Shown here: positions 43,952-54,638 of the stretch, in pieces
How the letters are laid out: each line of letters begins with the position of its first letter
Position numbering within the stretch: the first letter of the stretch is position 1
Source of the DNA: Asterella californica
Lineage: Eukaryota; Streptophyta; Marchantiopsida; Marchantiales; Aytoniaceae
NCBI GenBank assembly: GCA_036924285.1
Contig: JAYKYS010000015.1
Location: forward strand, 4,960,001 to 5,024,000
DNA length: 64,000 nt
Direction of reading: 5' to 3'
Program-made: the position numbers and the translations under genes
The notes under the pieces: generated by a model
Databases searched by the model: none
The model's input: only the letters and a program-made list of their open reading frames with translations
Told to the model about the DNA's origin: nothing

Positions 43952-45913
43952 TGTTGTGTCGTGGACCGGCTCTATCTGAAATTCAGACTTCGATGCTTGT
44001 CGCTCCAAAGACACTCATGAGAAAGACAAGCTAGGCCTTAGCTTACGGACTTTTGGCATCATTTCAGATCTCCATTTTCATCGCATAGATGGGTAGAGCT
44101 CCTTGTCAGCTTTTCATAGGCACTTCGTCTACTTCGTTTGGACACATAGTGGAGAAGTTACAAGATTCGAAAGATGGAGAAAACAAGCTAGGTCCCAGCT
44201 TATGGACTTTTGGCACAACTTCGGATCTTCGCTTTCATCGCATCAGTGGATAGAGCTCTTTGTCAGCACTCCATAGGCACTTCGTCTACTTCGTTTGGAT
44301 GCCTAGTGGAGGAGTTACAAGACTCGAAAGATGGAGAAAACACCTAGGCTCCAGCTTACGGGCTTTTGGCACAATTTCAGATCTCCACTTTCATCGCATC
44401 AATGGGTAGAGCTCGTTGTCAGCTTTTCATATGCACTTTGTTTACTTCGTTTGGACGTCTAGTGAAGAAGTTATGCGACTCGAAAGAAGGAAAAGTCAAG
44501 TTAGGCCCTAGTTTACTTGCTGACTGGGTATTTGAGGCTTCCGGCGTTATATCAAAGACGCAAGGGCCCAGCTTCATTAGTATTGAGAGAACTTCGTATG
44601 TACAGAGACTATTACAAGGGGGCTGCTTAAGAGGGTTTGCTTGTTCCTACGATCGGTCGGTGGACGTTTTGGAGAATTGAGAAGTCCAATACACGGGCGC
44701 AAGGTGTCATCGGGTTCAGATCTGTGCAGGCTACGCACATGTTAAGACGGTTTGAGGGATGTGTACTGAGAGAAATTGAGACGCAGAAGGAGATTTGAGA
44801 CTTCAGTTATCTGTGAAGGAGAGTTGGACCGTTCGGACCGTTACGGAGTCCAAACTTGCTGTCCTTGGATCCATCGGGATCAAAACACCAAGTTCTATAG
44901 GAAATTGAAGACGATACCAAGTTTCATCGGGTGGTTTAGGAGTTCTGACTGAAATTGGCTCGCAAGGAATCGCTTGCGTCAAGTTTTTCATCGCTTGCGA
45001 TCTAAAATTGGGTTGTTCTTCATGATCTTCATTCTTGATGCCTACGCGACCAGGGAGTCTTCATCTACGCATAGGAGAAGACAATACGTGGATTGGATTG
45101 TTGGTTTGGGTGAGGTGAGCGAGTTTGAGCCGCAGGGAGTCCATTTACGTCAGTTTTTTGCAACCTGCGACCAAATTTCTTGCATGGTTTTGCAAGAGGA
45201 ACTCCAAACAACTTGTTTGGAGTCTCGTTGGGTTCGTGATAGCTAGATCTATCTGCCAGGGAAGACGGATATCAGTTTAGACGATCCATTTGTGCGATGT
45301 GTGCGGTTTTAAGCCGTAGGGAGGAGTTTTTGAAGGTTCCGTCACGTGCGACCAAAAATTGACGATATCTCGGCTGTTGGGAGTCGGATCTGAAGGTTTC
45401 TTGGGTTAACGGAGTCAGCGGAGGAGACCCTATAGACATCTGAAGTCCGTTCGGCGAAAAGAAGAAGTCCATAGATAGGTCTTTTTCGATTTCTTCGCTA
45501 CGGGTTTTGCTCTTTTGAGTTCGTTAGAGTTCTGGTTGGCTATATACAGCTTGTAGCTAGCTTTAGCTAAGAACTTGTACATGGATGTGGTTAGGACTTG
45601 GGTTTGGATCGCGTGATACTGCCATGGCTCTGCTTGTTAGCAAAGGGAAGTTTTTCTTACTTTGAGCTACGCTTCGGTGTTTTTGTTTTTAAGGGCTTTG
45701 AAGCAGGTTACAGACCGCTCTAGTCTGTTTTTCAGTTCTGTGCTCTTAGGAGAAAGAACCGGCAGTGTACATACATTTGGAGTTGGTATACATCGCAGCG
45801 TTTGTTTTCGTGGTTGTTTTTCTCTGTCTTGTCTCTGTTTCAGCACACAACATCTCCACAGCTAGGAACCTCACGTTTTCTTGGACATCCTTCACGCAAA
45901 ATCCGACACGATA
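43952..45913 (+). repeat. Element F 3' LTR (1,962 bp)
   Basis: Starts TGTTGTGTCGTGG and ends CGACACGATA, followed by the CCGT duplication. The left half holds four 157-bp tandem units (landmark near 44028, 44185, 44342, 44498) against three in the 5' LTR, which accounts for most of the length difference. Confidence 0.85.
44028..44655 (+). repeat. 157-bp tandem repeats in the F LTR
   Basis: Four units with periods 157, 157 and 156. Each contains TAGGCCCYAGCTTAYGGRCTTTTGGCA-like sequence, then TTTCATCGCAT, TCAGC, CATAGGCACTTCGTCTACTT and a GAGGAGTTACAAGACTCGAA end. The last unit is the most diverged. Confidence 0.85.
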
Positions 45914-45917
45914 CCGT

Positions 45918-45987
45918 GCTGTGTGGTTCAAAAGGTTTTTGTTGCTGGACTTCATCGTCTCCAATTCGCTCCGCTAGCTTCAAGAGT
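45918..45987 (-). pseudogene. Element B gag fragment between F and S2
   Basis: 70 bases reading LLKLAERIGDDEV and QQQKPFEP on the minus strand. It joins 12594 on one side and 60668 on the other into a single gag frame once F and S2 are removed. Confidence 0.85.
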
Positions 45988-47583
45988 TGTGGTGCCCACA
46001 AATTACAGGATTCACGAATTTTTAAAATTTTTATGATTAATAACTTGTTTGTATAACTGAAGAAGCGTTATTACTTAAGGTTGCGTCTTCCTTAGCAGGA
46101 AGATGATCTTACGAGCTGTTTGTAATAATAAGTTGACTTCTTTGGAAGACGACCAACTTCGGAAGAGCGTCTTCTCAGTTGCGTCTTCGGAAGACGGAAG
46201 ACGGCAGAAGACACCCATCTTCTGGAAGACAGCGACCGCGAAGACCTAACCACGGCTTTTTCAGTAAAGGAGTAGTTGTACCTACTGGGTCGCACCGAAC
46301 AGGTAGGTAGGTTAGGTAGGTCATCTAGGGTCGAAATCCTTAAACTGCGGGGAAGATACAGAAGCGCATTAGTGGATTCTCAGCTTCCTGCAGCAGTAGC
46401 ACTCTTGGTGGAGAAGATCGAATTCCGAGAGTGAGCTTCGCGAGAAGAAATCGAGTGAGGAAATCGAGTGAGGAAAGCGAGCAAGGTGAGGACCAGTTGG
46501 CAGCTAGGTGAAGGGCGAGACCGAATTGTTGAAGCGCGGAAGGCAGGGAGCAAAGGCGTTTCTGTGAGCTCCCGGGAAGCTGACATTGGAGAGTAGCTGA
46601 GTAGAATCGAAGGTGAAATTGAAGCGTGGCCGGGAATTGAACAAGCGGAAGCAGCCGTGTGAAGTCGCATTGGAGTTAGGACCAGAGCCAGAAGCGCGCG
46701 GGAGGTCGAAGACAACTCGGGAAGCAGAAGAAGACTGTAGAGGTTCTTCCCACGTTCTTTCCCCTTCCCACTTCTTCTCGCCTTTGTCTGGTATTCCTCG
46801 CGCTTCCCTGGTTGTGTGCAGGCAGTCTGATCGATTATCCCCACCCCCATTCTTTCTATTGAGGCATTGGGTGCGGAAGCGCTGCCCAATTTATGTCAGA
46901 CATCTTCCTACTTCTTCCTAAGTTCAGTTCGAGCTTCCCTGCACCTCGTCCCCAAATTGACGATCTCATCTACCAATTTCCCTACCCTACTACCTCTCTA
47001 CCCTCGAAACCTAGAACAGAAGACACTTCAGAAGATGGGAACATCTTCGGAAGACGCTTCTTAAACTTGACTGTCTTCGGAAGACTATCTTCGGAAGACT
47101 GTCTTCGGAAGTCGACTATAACCAATTCGTATCAAGAGTGGATTTGTGTTGCTTTTGTGTCAAGAGAGGCTTGGTACGAATCCCGAGTGGTGTGGTGAGT
47201 TGTTTTGTTATTTCGAGAAGTTGGAAGTCGGGAACTAGGCCTGTGCCTCCCGGTCTTCCAAGCTTCTTAACTCCACATCTTCCTAGAGAGACTAGAAGAC
47301 TGAAAGGCTGGCAAAATGAGCGAGAAGACGTGAGGGTCCGTTTCGGGTCTCTTCTGTCCGACCCATAGCAGCCATTCCTTCTTCTTCCCAAACTTAGAAG
47401 AGAGTCGTGAGAAGACTTGCTGGCAGAATCTGGAGAGAATGGTCGAGGGTCATGTCTTCCCACCGAGCAGCAAGCTTCTTTTGAGTGCGTATGAGAGGTG
47501 AGAAGTCAGAAGAACAGAGTGCAATTGTCTTGAGTCTGTTGTGAGGATAGATTGCGCGTAGGAAGACGAAGACAGGTGAGACC

Positions 47584-48497
47584 TGTAACGACCTATGTTA
47601 CACATAGAAAGTTTGTCTATTAGTAAGGTGTTTAGTTATAACTAAGTGTTGAGAATGTTTATTGGCTGCCAAAGTACTTTAAGGATGTATCAAGTTAGTC
47701 ATGACTATCTAAAAGTTAGTTATGGTTAAACTTAGCTGTACTTTTGGCAGAATTCAGATATTTGCTAAAGAGTGAGCACTACTATCTTGTCATCTTGTCT
47801 AAAAGGTAGAAAGGAGGTGGAAAGTATCCCTTATCTCCTTTTTGACTTGATATTAGTGGTTGGATTAAAGTTGTGGACTTTGTGGGCATTAAAAACAAGA
47901 AGAGATTCCACATGTTTCCTTTTTAGTGGGTCCTAGTGTAGAGGGGGGGTGGAAATTCGAGATTCCTTGAGAATATTCCAGAATCCTTCTAGAAGTTGTT
48001 GACTTTGAAGGAATAAGCCCATGTGAAAAGGTAAAAAGCCCATGTGATCAATGCTTTTACCTTAAGTAATATCTTAATAAAACCCGGTAAAAGTAGTTAC
48101 GGCTGAGTTACCGGGGGTACCAAAGTAAAAACCTAGAATGTATAAATAGAGGAGTAGAGAAGAGCTCCTCATCCTTGTTTTCACATTGTCGTAATGACAA
48201 CTTGAGTAATATAGAGAGTGTGGGATATTTTTAGCATGTGAGAACTTGAGAGACGTCGTTAGAATGGAGGATTTTTGTTAAGGTGTTTAAGGAGATTTTT
48301 AGTTGATAAGTTTGTGGGTGTATGAATGAGTGAACTCAGCATTTTCCCTTCAAGTTCATGGTGTGCTTCCATCAAAGCCATCAGAGGTGACCCCTGAGTG
48401 AGAGACAGGTCCGACATGTTGCAGATTCGTGGATGACGATCGTGGAGGTTGAGAGATCGGGGGGGTAGTTGATCGATAGGACCGCGGAGGGTTTACA
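47584..48497 (+). repeat. E2 5' LTR
   Basis: TGTAACGACC to GGTTTACA. A TATAAATAG box lies at 48141-48149, so transcription probably starts near 48,170-48,180. The rest is AT-rich U3 and a G-run near the 3' edge. Confidence 0.9.
48141..48149 (+). promoter_or_regulatory. TATA box of the E2 5' LTR
   Basis: TATAAATAG, conserved in the 3' LTR (55974-55982) and in the LTR of element E (37604-37612, minus strand). Confidence 0.65.
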
Positions 48498-48501
48498 TTT
48501 T

Positions 48502-48519
48502 TGGTTCCGTTGCCGGGAC
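48502..48519 (+). other. E2 primer-binding site (tRNA-Glu)
   Basis: TGGTTCCGTTGCCGGGAC is complementary to the last 18 bases of plant tRNA-Glu with no mismatch, four bases after the LTR. Confidence 0.85.
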
Positions 48520-48543
48520 CTCACTTGAAGGGATCGTTGAACG

Positions 48544-48714
48544 ATGTTTAGAGTTCAGTTCTATATTCGACAAAAGAAGATTATGAGAGAGCACATGGAG
48601 AGAACGTTGGGAGGAGAGAGAGCTGACGCGATGTTAGCAACGTTAGAACCTTTCGTGTATCCCGTAGTGATATATGACGCGTTCGAAGTCATTCTTTACA
48701 TCTTGTTCACTTAG
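48544..48714 (+). CDS. E2 small leader frame 1 (56 residues)
   Basis: The first ATG after the primer site (25 bases downstream) opens a 56-codon frame ending in TAG. It is nearly the same protein as the E copy at 37309-37139. It has a basic first half (YIRQKKIMREHMERTLG) and a hydrophobic second half (FVYPVVIYDAFEVILYIL). Being first on the RNA it should be the first frame translated. Confidence 0.65.
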   Translation: MFRVQFYIRQKKIMREHMERTLGGERADAMLATLEPFVYPVVIYDAFEVILYILFT

Positions 48715-49372
48715 AAAGGGTTTGAGGAGAGTTGAAAGAGGGTGCAACAAGAGTTGTAGAGAAAGGAGGAGAGAAAAGTTATTAGAGGAGATAAATTTGT
48801 GAGTATAGAAATTCTGCTCTACAGTCGCTGTCAACTTTTCTGTGAATTTTATTTTCCTGTGAAACTTTTCAGTGTTTTAGATTGGCTGATAACCTATCTA
48901 AGACAAAAGAAATCATAGGAAAAGGTGGTCTAGAGACGAAGCAATGAATTTTCAAAGTTGAGGGGGTCTATTCGTGAGAGTTGAGGAATTCTGTTATCTG
49001 AAAAAAATTTACAGTCATTGTCAGATTTTCTGTGAATTTTATTTTCCTGGGAAACTTTCCAGTGTTTTAGAGTGGCTGATAAGCTATCCAGGACAAAAGA
49101 AATCATGAGAAGATGAGGTCTGAAGAGAGAGAAAGAATTTTTCAAAGTGGAGGGGGTTGACAACCATGAGGGAAGTGAAAATATATAAATTTCAGTTCTC
49201 TGAAAATTTGTACAGTCATCACCATCTCTTCTGATTAGGGAAGTTTCTGTTGAAACTTCATGATTTAGTAGCTTGGAGGTTGAGCTATTGGAGACCACAA
49301 AAATCTTGGAGAGATCTCTTACCAACTAAGAGATATACGTTTCGGCATACAAGGAGGTCTTGAAGATACTTC
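48715..49372 (+). repeat. E2 leader with ~190-bp tandem repeats
   Basis: Landmarks ACAGTCGCTGTCAACTTTTC (48821) and ACAGTCATTGTCAGATTTTC (49011) mark two units of about 190 bp that share TTTATTTTCCTG, CAGTGTTTTAGA, GGCTGATAA and GACAAAAGAAATCAT. A partial third unit begins near 49212. No gene. Confidence 0.75.
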
Positions 49373-49690
49373 ATGGGGAATCCAGTTCGAATGACGAGGT
49401 GGAAGAAGAGACGTTTAGGAGTTCGAACTGAGACGGAGAAGCCGAAGTTAAGTATAGATGAGTTACGAACCCGCATCTATAGCACTTGGGGTGCCCTCTT
49501 TACCTTATACGAAGAAGCTTCCGCGACCATTGGCACAGAATTGAAGAAAGCCGAGTTTAAAGCATCATTCACTGTGGAGGCCACGAATGCTCCTGGTGAA
49601 GTAGAGTTGGATCCTTACAAGAGTGAGTTCAAGATGTCTGTTGTGATTAGTACAAATGATGGTGAGGAGGATCATATCTTCAATAGTTAA
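49373..49690 (+). CDS. E2 leader ORF, 105 residues, unidentified
   Basis: Open frame from ATG 49373 to TAA. It has a basic N-terminus (RWKKRRLGVRTETEKPK), then a mixed helical/strand region (LRTRIYSTWGALFTLYEE) and an acidic end. Element E lacks it. No recognised domain. Confidence 0.35.
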   Translation: MGNPVRMTRWKKRRLGVRTETEKPKLSIDELRTRIYSTWGALFTLYEEASATIGTELKKAEFKASFTVEATNAPGEVELDPYKSEFKMSVVISTNDGEEDHIFNS

Positions 49691-49828
49691 TTTTAGATTA
49701 GATTTTATTTCGTGTATAGCATGTATAATACACGATTTCCAATATAAAGCTCGGAAGAGTTAAGAAAGTGATGTAGAATTATTTTCCTCTAGGATATTTT
49801 GTCCACTTAATGGTTGAGAAGGTGCAAC
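49691..49828 (+). other. E2 spacer
   Basis: AT-rich 138 bp between leader frames. No feature seen. Confidence 0.5.
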
Positions 49829-50305
49829 ATGAGTGGAAATTCAAAAGATTGGAAAGTTAGACTTAGAAACCTTCCTCAAGGTTTAGATGTCATAGTAAGT
49901 GTCGAAGAAAGTTCGAGAGAGATTATCGTCGAGTTTGAAAATCCTAGTACTAAACCTCAAGTATAATCTCCGAGGAGAAGAGTAGAAACCGACTTGTGGT
50001 GTTATTTCTGTAGAGGGTTGGGACACAAAGTCGTGAATTGTCCAACTAGAATCAGAACCGAGAGAGCTAAAGGGAAGCGGGAGTTTACTAATTTAATTCT
50101 TCGAGTGGGTCCATCGTCACCAGCGCCAATTCATCTTCTAGGCGAAGATCCTTGTCCAAGTTGTGGAGTGGGTGATCTATCAAGAGGACACAAGTGCGTC
50201 GATGTGGCCGCCCTACTTATGTCAGTAGTCGATAAGTTGGACGAGACTCAAAGAGCTGAGACGGAGAAGTTGTCGACTTCAAAAGAGAACTCGGCTGAGT
50301 TGTGA
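49829..50305 (+). pseudogene. E2 zinc-finger ORF upstream of gag (one in-frame stop)
   Basis: 159-codon frame with TAA at 49964-49966. It starts DWKVRLRNLPQGLDVIV, then the knuckle CYFCRGLGHKVVNC, then a second cluster CPSCGVGDLSRGHKC and a charged tail. The same arrangement occurs in element E. The stop codon TGA (50303-50305) shares its A with the ATG of small frame 2. Probably an extra nucleic-acid-binding protein; function unknown. Confidence 0.7.
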
Positions 50306-50469
50306 TGGAGATCGTCATTCGGATGGTGGAGAAGGCGGTGATGCGACTCAGGCTCATGATTACCTTGGGAGAAGAGATGGCACAAGAGGTGTTGTTACAA
50401 CCGTTTCCTTTTATTTTATCTATGGTAGATTATTCGCGAATGGAATTGGTGATGTTCGTGCTCTTTTAG
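50305..50469 (+). CDS. E2 small leader frame 2 (54 residues)
   Basis: ATG at 50305 overlaps the upstream TGA as TGATG, a layout seen in known termination-reinitiation pairs. It contains TLGEEMAQ, PFPF, VDYSRMELVMF and ends in TAG at 50467-50469, 48 bases before gag. Similar to the E copy (36269-36102) and, more weakly, to small frame 1 of the same element. Confidence 0.6.
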   Translation: MEIVIRMVEKAVMRLRLMITLGEEMAQEVLLQPFPFILSMVDYSRMELVMFVLF

Positions 50470-50517
50470 CGAGTAGTTATTGCACAAAAATTGGAAGTGT
50501 AGAAGAGTAGTTACAAG

Positions 50518-53500
50518 ATGGGGAAGTTACCAGTGTTTCATGGGAAGGACAATGAAGATGTAAAACCATTTGTACGAGATTTCAAAAGGGGTTGCATCGG
50601 AAACAACGTGAGAAGGAAGGAAGAATGGGTGTTGTTACTGCTAGAGTTTTTAGAAGATTTTGCTCTTACGTGGTATGAAGACCGAGTGAAGAGCAAGACA
50701 CCTGGTGCAGTTGAGGACACATGGGAGACGTTGAGTAATGCACTCATCGAAGAATTTCTTCCAGAAGAGAGTTATGAGAAGCTCATGGTGGAGCTTACTC
50801 ATTTGAAGCAACGAGACGACGAGAAAGTTCGGCAATATGCCGAAAGGGTGGATAAGTTGGAGCAACGGTTTCGGACGGTCCTACGGAAGAGTGGAGACAA
50901 TGTGGAGCTAACGATGGCGGGGATTGGAGCAGTGTTGACCAAGAACTTGGTGGGAGGGTTGAGGCCTTCAATTCGAACCCAAGTGAGGTACGAGAAGCCA
51001 GCAACCAAAGCGGAGGCTATCAAGATAGCGACAAATATGGAAGAGAGTTTGGATGAAGGAGATATCATCCAACCTCATCATGCTGCTCTGGTGTCAACTC
51101 CGACTCCTGGTGTAGTCACAACGATCGCACCTACACCATCACAATTGGTGATTGCTTCAACGTCAGCTCCTACTCCAACGGTAGGACCAAGACCGTTTGT
51201 CCCAACAACGATGTCTACTGCCACCTCTGATTTTCATGCCGAGCTGAAGAGCATCACCGATACTCTTGCGGATCTCAAGATAAACGTGGTGCAGTTACGA
51301 GAATGGAGGAACAAAGGTGGAGGAGGAGGTCAAAGAGGTTACGACAACAATCCCAACCGAGGAAATCAAGGTAACTTTGGAGGCAACCAAGGTAACTTTG
51401 GAGGAATCACTTGTTGGACGTGTGGAGGTTCTCATTTCCAGCGAAATTGTCCTAACAACGGAGCAAGAGGTGCCGAAGCTGTCAGAATGAATGTGGGTGG
51501 AGGAAATCCATCACAAGGACGAGACAAGGGGGTGGCTACTATCGATGTCGTGCGAGATCCCATCTACGAGAAAGGAGAGAGTTCAAACTCTTCTCATGCA
51601 CCGGTGGAGCTTTTAGCTCAAGAAAGGAAAAGAACTAGATTTTCTGATGAACCGGTTTTCATGGAGGAATCAACTAGTAGAAGTACTCGTTCGAGTAATG
51701 TTTCGAGTACACCAAGGGAGCCAAGAAGGAAGCTGGGGATGGCGGATTTCACCATTTCATCTTCCCAAGCGGGATATGATGTGGTTGAAGATGTAGGTGC
51801 TCAGAAAGCCAACATCGCTGTTGGACAACTGATCGCACTTAATCTCAGCTTACGAAGGGAACTCAGAGGAGGACTGAGTTCTAAGAGAAGCAAGAAGAAG
51901 AAACCCAAGAGCAAGACATCAAAGTCTGTGGGAGTTGGTGTGGTGGATGTGCATGCTTCAGAGGTATGCACTAGGGCTTCAAAGATTGAAGTCCGGTTGA
52001 ATGGTCACTACGTCTCTGACGTATTGGTGGATGGAGGATCGGCTGTCAACGCCATATCGGAGAGGTTGATGAAGAAGTTGGGGATGGAACCAACTCGCCC
52101 GGCTAGCATTGTCGTGGGGATGGCTAACAAGCAACGGGTAAGACCTCTTGGTGTGTTAGAGAAGGTGGTCGTGTCTGTGATGGGAGTTCAAACGTTGATG
52201 TCCTTTCAAGTGTTAAAGGACTCTAGTTATGATTTGCTCCTAGGTAGGCCTTGGTTGAGAGCTGTGCGCACCACTGATAGGTGGCACAAGGAATACTTAC
52301 GGATTGGGCCTAGAGATCATAGAGTGATAGTTCCTCTCTCGGGTGTTGGAGTTGTGACTTCTGACTCTGATAGACCCACTAGTGACTACTGGGAATCTGA
52401 TACGGAGGATGATCAGAGTGTATCAGAAGTAGATACCGGAGATTCTTACGATCAAGAATCCTCGTCTGAGGACGAAGGATTTGGTCGAGATGAATCATTA
52501 CATGAGCTTAGTGTTATTGACTTGTTGCCTCGACCAGCAGTGGAGAAAGATCTTGACAAAGAAGAGTTGAGTGAGGCAGAGATTGTGAGAAGACTCTCTA
52601 CCCTGAAGTTTGGTATCAATGTCACTCAAGAAGAGAAAAGTAGATTCCTAGATATATTTCGAAAATATATCCATGTGTTTGCTTTCAGCTACAAGGATTT
52701 GAAGGAGGTGACTCTCGAGACTCATCGAATCGAATTGGAGGAGCATGCAAGACCAGTTCGACAAAAGCAGAGAAGGGTCAATCCCACAACGGCAATGATG
52801 GTCAAGGAGGAGATAGACAAGTTGAAGGAGGCGAGTTTCATCTATGAGGTGGAGAACTCAGAATGGGTTTCACCCATTGTGATTGTCAAGAAGAAGAATG
52901 GTAAGCTGCGAGTGTGCATAGACTATAAGAAGCTGAATGCAGTTACCAAGAAGGATTATTATCCTCTACCATTTATAGATGAGATTTTGGAGGAAGTTGC
53001 TGGTCATGAGTGGTACAGCTTTGGTGATGGTTATAGTGGGTATAACCAGATCAAGATAGCACAGGAGTACCAACAGTTGACTACTTTCACTACTCCTTGG
53101 GGAACATTTGCATTTCGGGTGATGCCATTCGGATTGTGTAATGCTCCGGCCACGTTTCAAAGGTTCATGAACAAGGTGTTTGAACCATTCATAGGGAAGT
53201 TTGTTCGAGATTTCATTGACGATTTCTGTGTGTACGGACGAAAGGAGGACCACTTTGATCATGTGATCAAAGTTTTGCAGCGGTTGGAGCAAGCCAACGC
53301 TTCTCTAAATCCAGAGAAGTGCATCTTTGGCTGCGAAGAAGGTCTGCTGTTAGGGCACATCATTTCCAAGAATGGAATTGCGGTAGATCCTGAGAAGGTG
53401 AAGAAGATTGTGGATCTTCCATTTCCGATCAACTTAACAAAGTTGAGGCAGTTTCTTGGCATGGTTGGATATTATCGTAGGTTTGTCTTTTCCTTCTCAA

Positions 53501-53679
53501 ACAAAGCAATAGCTTTGACTATGTACATGAAGAAGGGAGTTGATTTCGACTTAATAGTGCATGATCAGAAGGCAAAGGAAGCATTTGAGGAGCTGAAAAA
53601 GGCATTAGTGATAGCTCCTATACTTGCTAAACCTGAGTGGAGTAAAGCATTTATTCTGTATACGGATGCCTCCAATTAG
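50518..53679 (+). pseudogene. E2 gag, protease and reverse transcriptase in one frame
   Basis: 1,053 codons without interruption. Capsid-like region at residues 1-180 (MGKLPVFHGKDNEDVKPFV, LTWYEDR, LPEESYEKL), Pro/Thr linker, Gly/Asn-rich stretch, zinc knuckle CWTCGGSHFQRNC near 299, protease VLVDGGSAVNAIS near 503 and LLLGRPWLRAV, then RT from about 764 (KEEIDKLKEA, SGYNQI, MPFGLCNAPATFQRFM, palm motif FIDDFCVYG near 898, FLGMVGYYRRF) to the RNase H start YTDASN. A single lost base at about 53,678 makes a stop. Gag and pol share one frame here, so no frameshifting signal is needed between them. Confidence 0.9.
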
Positions 53680-54638
53680 CAATCGGATGTACATTAAGTC
53701 AGCTAGATGGAGATGGGCATGATCATCCTATAGCTTATGCTAGTAGGCAGATGGTTCCAGCGGAGAAGAATTACTCCGTGACTGAACGAGAAGGATTAGC
53801 GGTGATCTTTGGATTGAAGAAATTTCGACACTACTTGCTAGGAGGGAAATTTTCCATAGTCACAGATCACAAGGCTTTAAAGTATATCTTTAATAAGCCT
53901 AATGCCGAAGGTCGTATTGCTCGTTGGAAGATCCTTCTAACAGAATACGATTATGTGATCGAAGATAGACCAGGAAAAAAGCATGCGAATGCTGATCTTT
54001 TGTCGAGGGCTTATGATGATGAGGGAGAAGAACCGTTTGATGATTCATTTCCAGACGAGCATCTGATGACCATCACAAGCATCGAGGAGAAACCAGACGA
54101 GTACAAGGAAATCTGGAGTTTCCTTGTAGATGGCTCTTTTTCAGAAGGTATGCATACCCGAGAACGTAACACGTTGATCAAGAGATGCAAACCTTACACC
54201 ATGGTGGAGGGAATTATGTTTCATCAAGGAGCAGATGGGTTACTAAGAAGAGCAGTTGGTCAGAAGGAGGCATTCAAACTAATGCACGAGTTTCACGACG
54301 GAACTGTTTGCGGAGGTCACTTTGCTGGTAAGATAACAGCCTTCAAGATTTTGGATGCTGGTTATCACTGGAGAGGGATTTTCAAAGAGTGTTTAGACTA
54401 TTGCAAAACTTGTGACGTATGTCAAGCATTTGCTCTAAAGTCTACTAGAACACCTCCGTTAAGATCAATTCCAGTATTAGGGCCGTTTGAGAAGTGGGGT
54501 ATTGACTTTGTAGGTCCTCTTAATAAGACACCTCGAGGCAATAGATACATTGTAGTCGCCACTGACTATTGTACCAAGTGGGTAGAGGCTAGACCTTTGA
54601 GAGAGACCAATGAAACAGAAGTCGGTAGATTCCTATGA
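53680..54638 (+). pseudogene. E2 RNase H and integrase N-terminal part
   Basis: Resumes in a new frame after the single-base loss. RNase H continues (ASRQMVPAEKNYSVTEREGL, ALKYIFNKPNAEGRIAR, HANADLLSR). The integrase zinc domain (HDGTVCGGHFAG, CKTCDVCQAF) and the first catalytic aspartate (ATDYCTKWVEA) follow. It ends at TGA 54636-54638, where element E has TGG. Confidence 0.85.

Larger units (their letters stand above)
12599..45913 (+). mobile_element. Element F: non-autonomous gag-only LTR element (interrupted by E)
   Basis: LTRs start TGTCGTGTCG (12599) or TGTTGTGTCG (43952) and end CGACACGGTA (39049) or CGACACGATA (45913), a 10-bp near-perfect inverted terminus. The 4-bp target duplication is CCGT (12595-12598 and 45914-45917); removing F with one copy restores the gag frame of element B. 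Internal parts are a tRNA-Trp primer site (39053-39070), two small leader frames, leader tandem repeats, a broken gag gene (41795-43336), a polypurine tract (about 43938-43951) and the 3' LTR. There is no protease, RT or integrase. Without the E insertion F is about 8.6 kb. LTR divergence is a few percent by eye, so it is older than E2. Confidence 0.85.

Noticed and set aside
43952..43961. Alternative F LTR start five bases later at TGTCGTGG (43957)
   Set aside because: That start leaves no target duplication and an 8-base gap to the primer site. The chosen edges give CCGT duplications, a 10-bp inverted terminus and a restored gag frame.
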